A stretch of 64,000 bases of DNA, taken from Platanthera guangdongensis (Eukaryota; Streptophyta; Magnoliopsida; Asparagales; Orchidaceae). Where the stretch lies: contig CM077147.1 of NCBI GenBank assembly GCA_039583875.1, positions 108,918,124 to 108,982,123 of the forward strand, in the 5' to 3' direction. This document shows positions 63,376 to 64,000 of the stretch, piece after piece. The notes under the pieces are model-generated. The model did not search any database, was not told the DNA's origin, and worked only from the letters and a program-made list of their open reading frames with translations. The translations under genes and the position numbers were made by a program. Each line of letters opens with the position of its first letter. Positions within the stretch are counted from its first letter, which is position 1.

Positions 63376-64000
63376 CTGCTATGACCTGCTCTGGGTTCCG
63401 AGGCTGCGCCAGGTCTAAAGTATACACCTGCTCCCTTTCTTGTCTACGATCCCCTCCCTGGTAACCACGTCCTCGGCCACGACCCCGGCCTCCAAAATGC
63501 TGAGCAGGTGGGCCACCCTGTGGTGCTGGAGGTGGGGCCCCCCTCATGGGGCAGTTCCTCCTGATGTGCCCCACCTGATGGCAATTGAAGCATTCCGGCG
63601 GGGGATAAGACTTTCCCCTGGGTCTCTGTCCCTCCCGTGTCCGAAGAGGTGGTGGGGCCACCACTACTAGCTCCCTTGTCTCAGGTCTTGCCTCCTGACG
63701 AGGCTGGTCCTCGACCCTCCTCCCGTCTGTGATACGGGCTCGTATCTGATCGTTCTTTGCTCCTCGACCCTGATCATCCACTGGCCGTTTCTGGCCCCGA
63801 GTAGCGTGCCAATCAACCTCAATCCTCTTTGCCATCTACAAAATCCAGGAGATAGGCCCGTCAGATACAAACAACAAGGCCTCCCTCAACTCCTATTTCA
63901 GACCCTTATAGAACCTCTTGATGTATCCTGCTTCATCCAGCTGGTAAGAACCTGCATATCGAGCCAAATGGTCGAACTCCCGATGGTACTCCACCACCGT
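63376..64000 (-). pseudogene. gag: Gag of G2, C-terminal part with zinc knuckle (runs off the window)
   Basis: 63835-63376 is open and carries an Arg/Glu-rich region, the nucleocapsid zinc knuckle CFNCHQVGHIRRNC, and a Gly/Arg-rich GGRGRGRGRGYQGG stretch likely to bind RNA. Upstream to 64000 the capsid end is visible (VVEYHREFDHLARYAGSYQ, GYIKRFYKGLK) with in-frame TAG stops near 63895 and 63838. The N-terminal capsid lies outside the window. Confidence 0.87.

Overview
The window is plant nuclear DNA, almost certainly from a flowering plant with a large, repeat-rich genome. Every protein I recognise belongs to a mobile element: Ty3/gypsy chromoviruses, SIRE-like and other Ty1/copia elements, a TRIM and a hAT transposase. 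Primer-binding sites match plant initiator-tRNA-Met (TGGTATCAGA). I see no host gene, rRNA, tRNA or CRISPR array. A run of exactly 500 N (24929-25428) is a scaffolding gap.

Layout. 1-8553: Ty3/gypsy element G1 on the minus strand (3' LTR cut by the window start; 5' LTR 6651-8553). It sits in the pol end of a second gypsy element G3 on the plus strand (8554-8708, LTR 8709-10116). G3's LTR is interrupted at 10117 by gypsy element G4 on the minus strand (LTR 10117-13099, decayed pol to 15752). G4's reverse transcriptase is interrupted by SIRE-like copia element A on the minus strand (15753 to the gap). After the gap lie a hAT 3' end (25429-26132), an unassigned GC-rich stretch, a Tat-like gypsy leader and gag remnant (27133-27807), and LTR pieces 27808-29509. 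A copia-type LTR (F, 29510-38485) is split by a young non-autonomous gypsy element, NA (30173-36691, TSD TCAAC). Then come copia element D (LTR 38486-39672, gag only), a chimeric junction into a second gag (E), copia LTR C (42464-44316) carrying a TRIM (43137-43568, TSD CTTCT), and copia element B on the minus strand (LTR 44317-46020). B's extra 3' ORF is split by a complete copia element (46393-51791, TSD ATAAT). B is itself cut at 54635 by gypsy element G2 on the minus strand (LTR of about 5 kb, 54635-59593; pol and gag run off the right edge).

Most notable observations: (1) a putative spliceosomal intron at the same position and phase, between the gag zinc knuckle and protease, in both G1 and G2; (2) the NA element keeps one reading frame of about 1,180 codons with gag, a long acidic region, integrase tail and chromodomain but no protease, RT or RNase H, and this frame runs through the polypurine tract into the 3' LTR; (3) copia A has LTR ends built from three tandem 30-bp copies of its own U5/primer-binding-site junction; (4) SIRE-like copies A and B share a long non-envelope-like ORF after pol; (5) at least five unrelated LTR families carry arrays of CG-centred palindromes, one of which (TTCGTCGA) also occurs in internal and gag-coding DNA; (6) the G2/G3 LTR carries a dense, roughly 160-bp periodic array of WRKY-box cores.

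The coding regions are mostly pseudogenes with in-frame stops and frameshifts. Functionally this is a record of successive nested insertions, not a set of cooperating genes. All homology calls come from reading motifs by eye; no database search was run.
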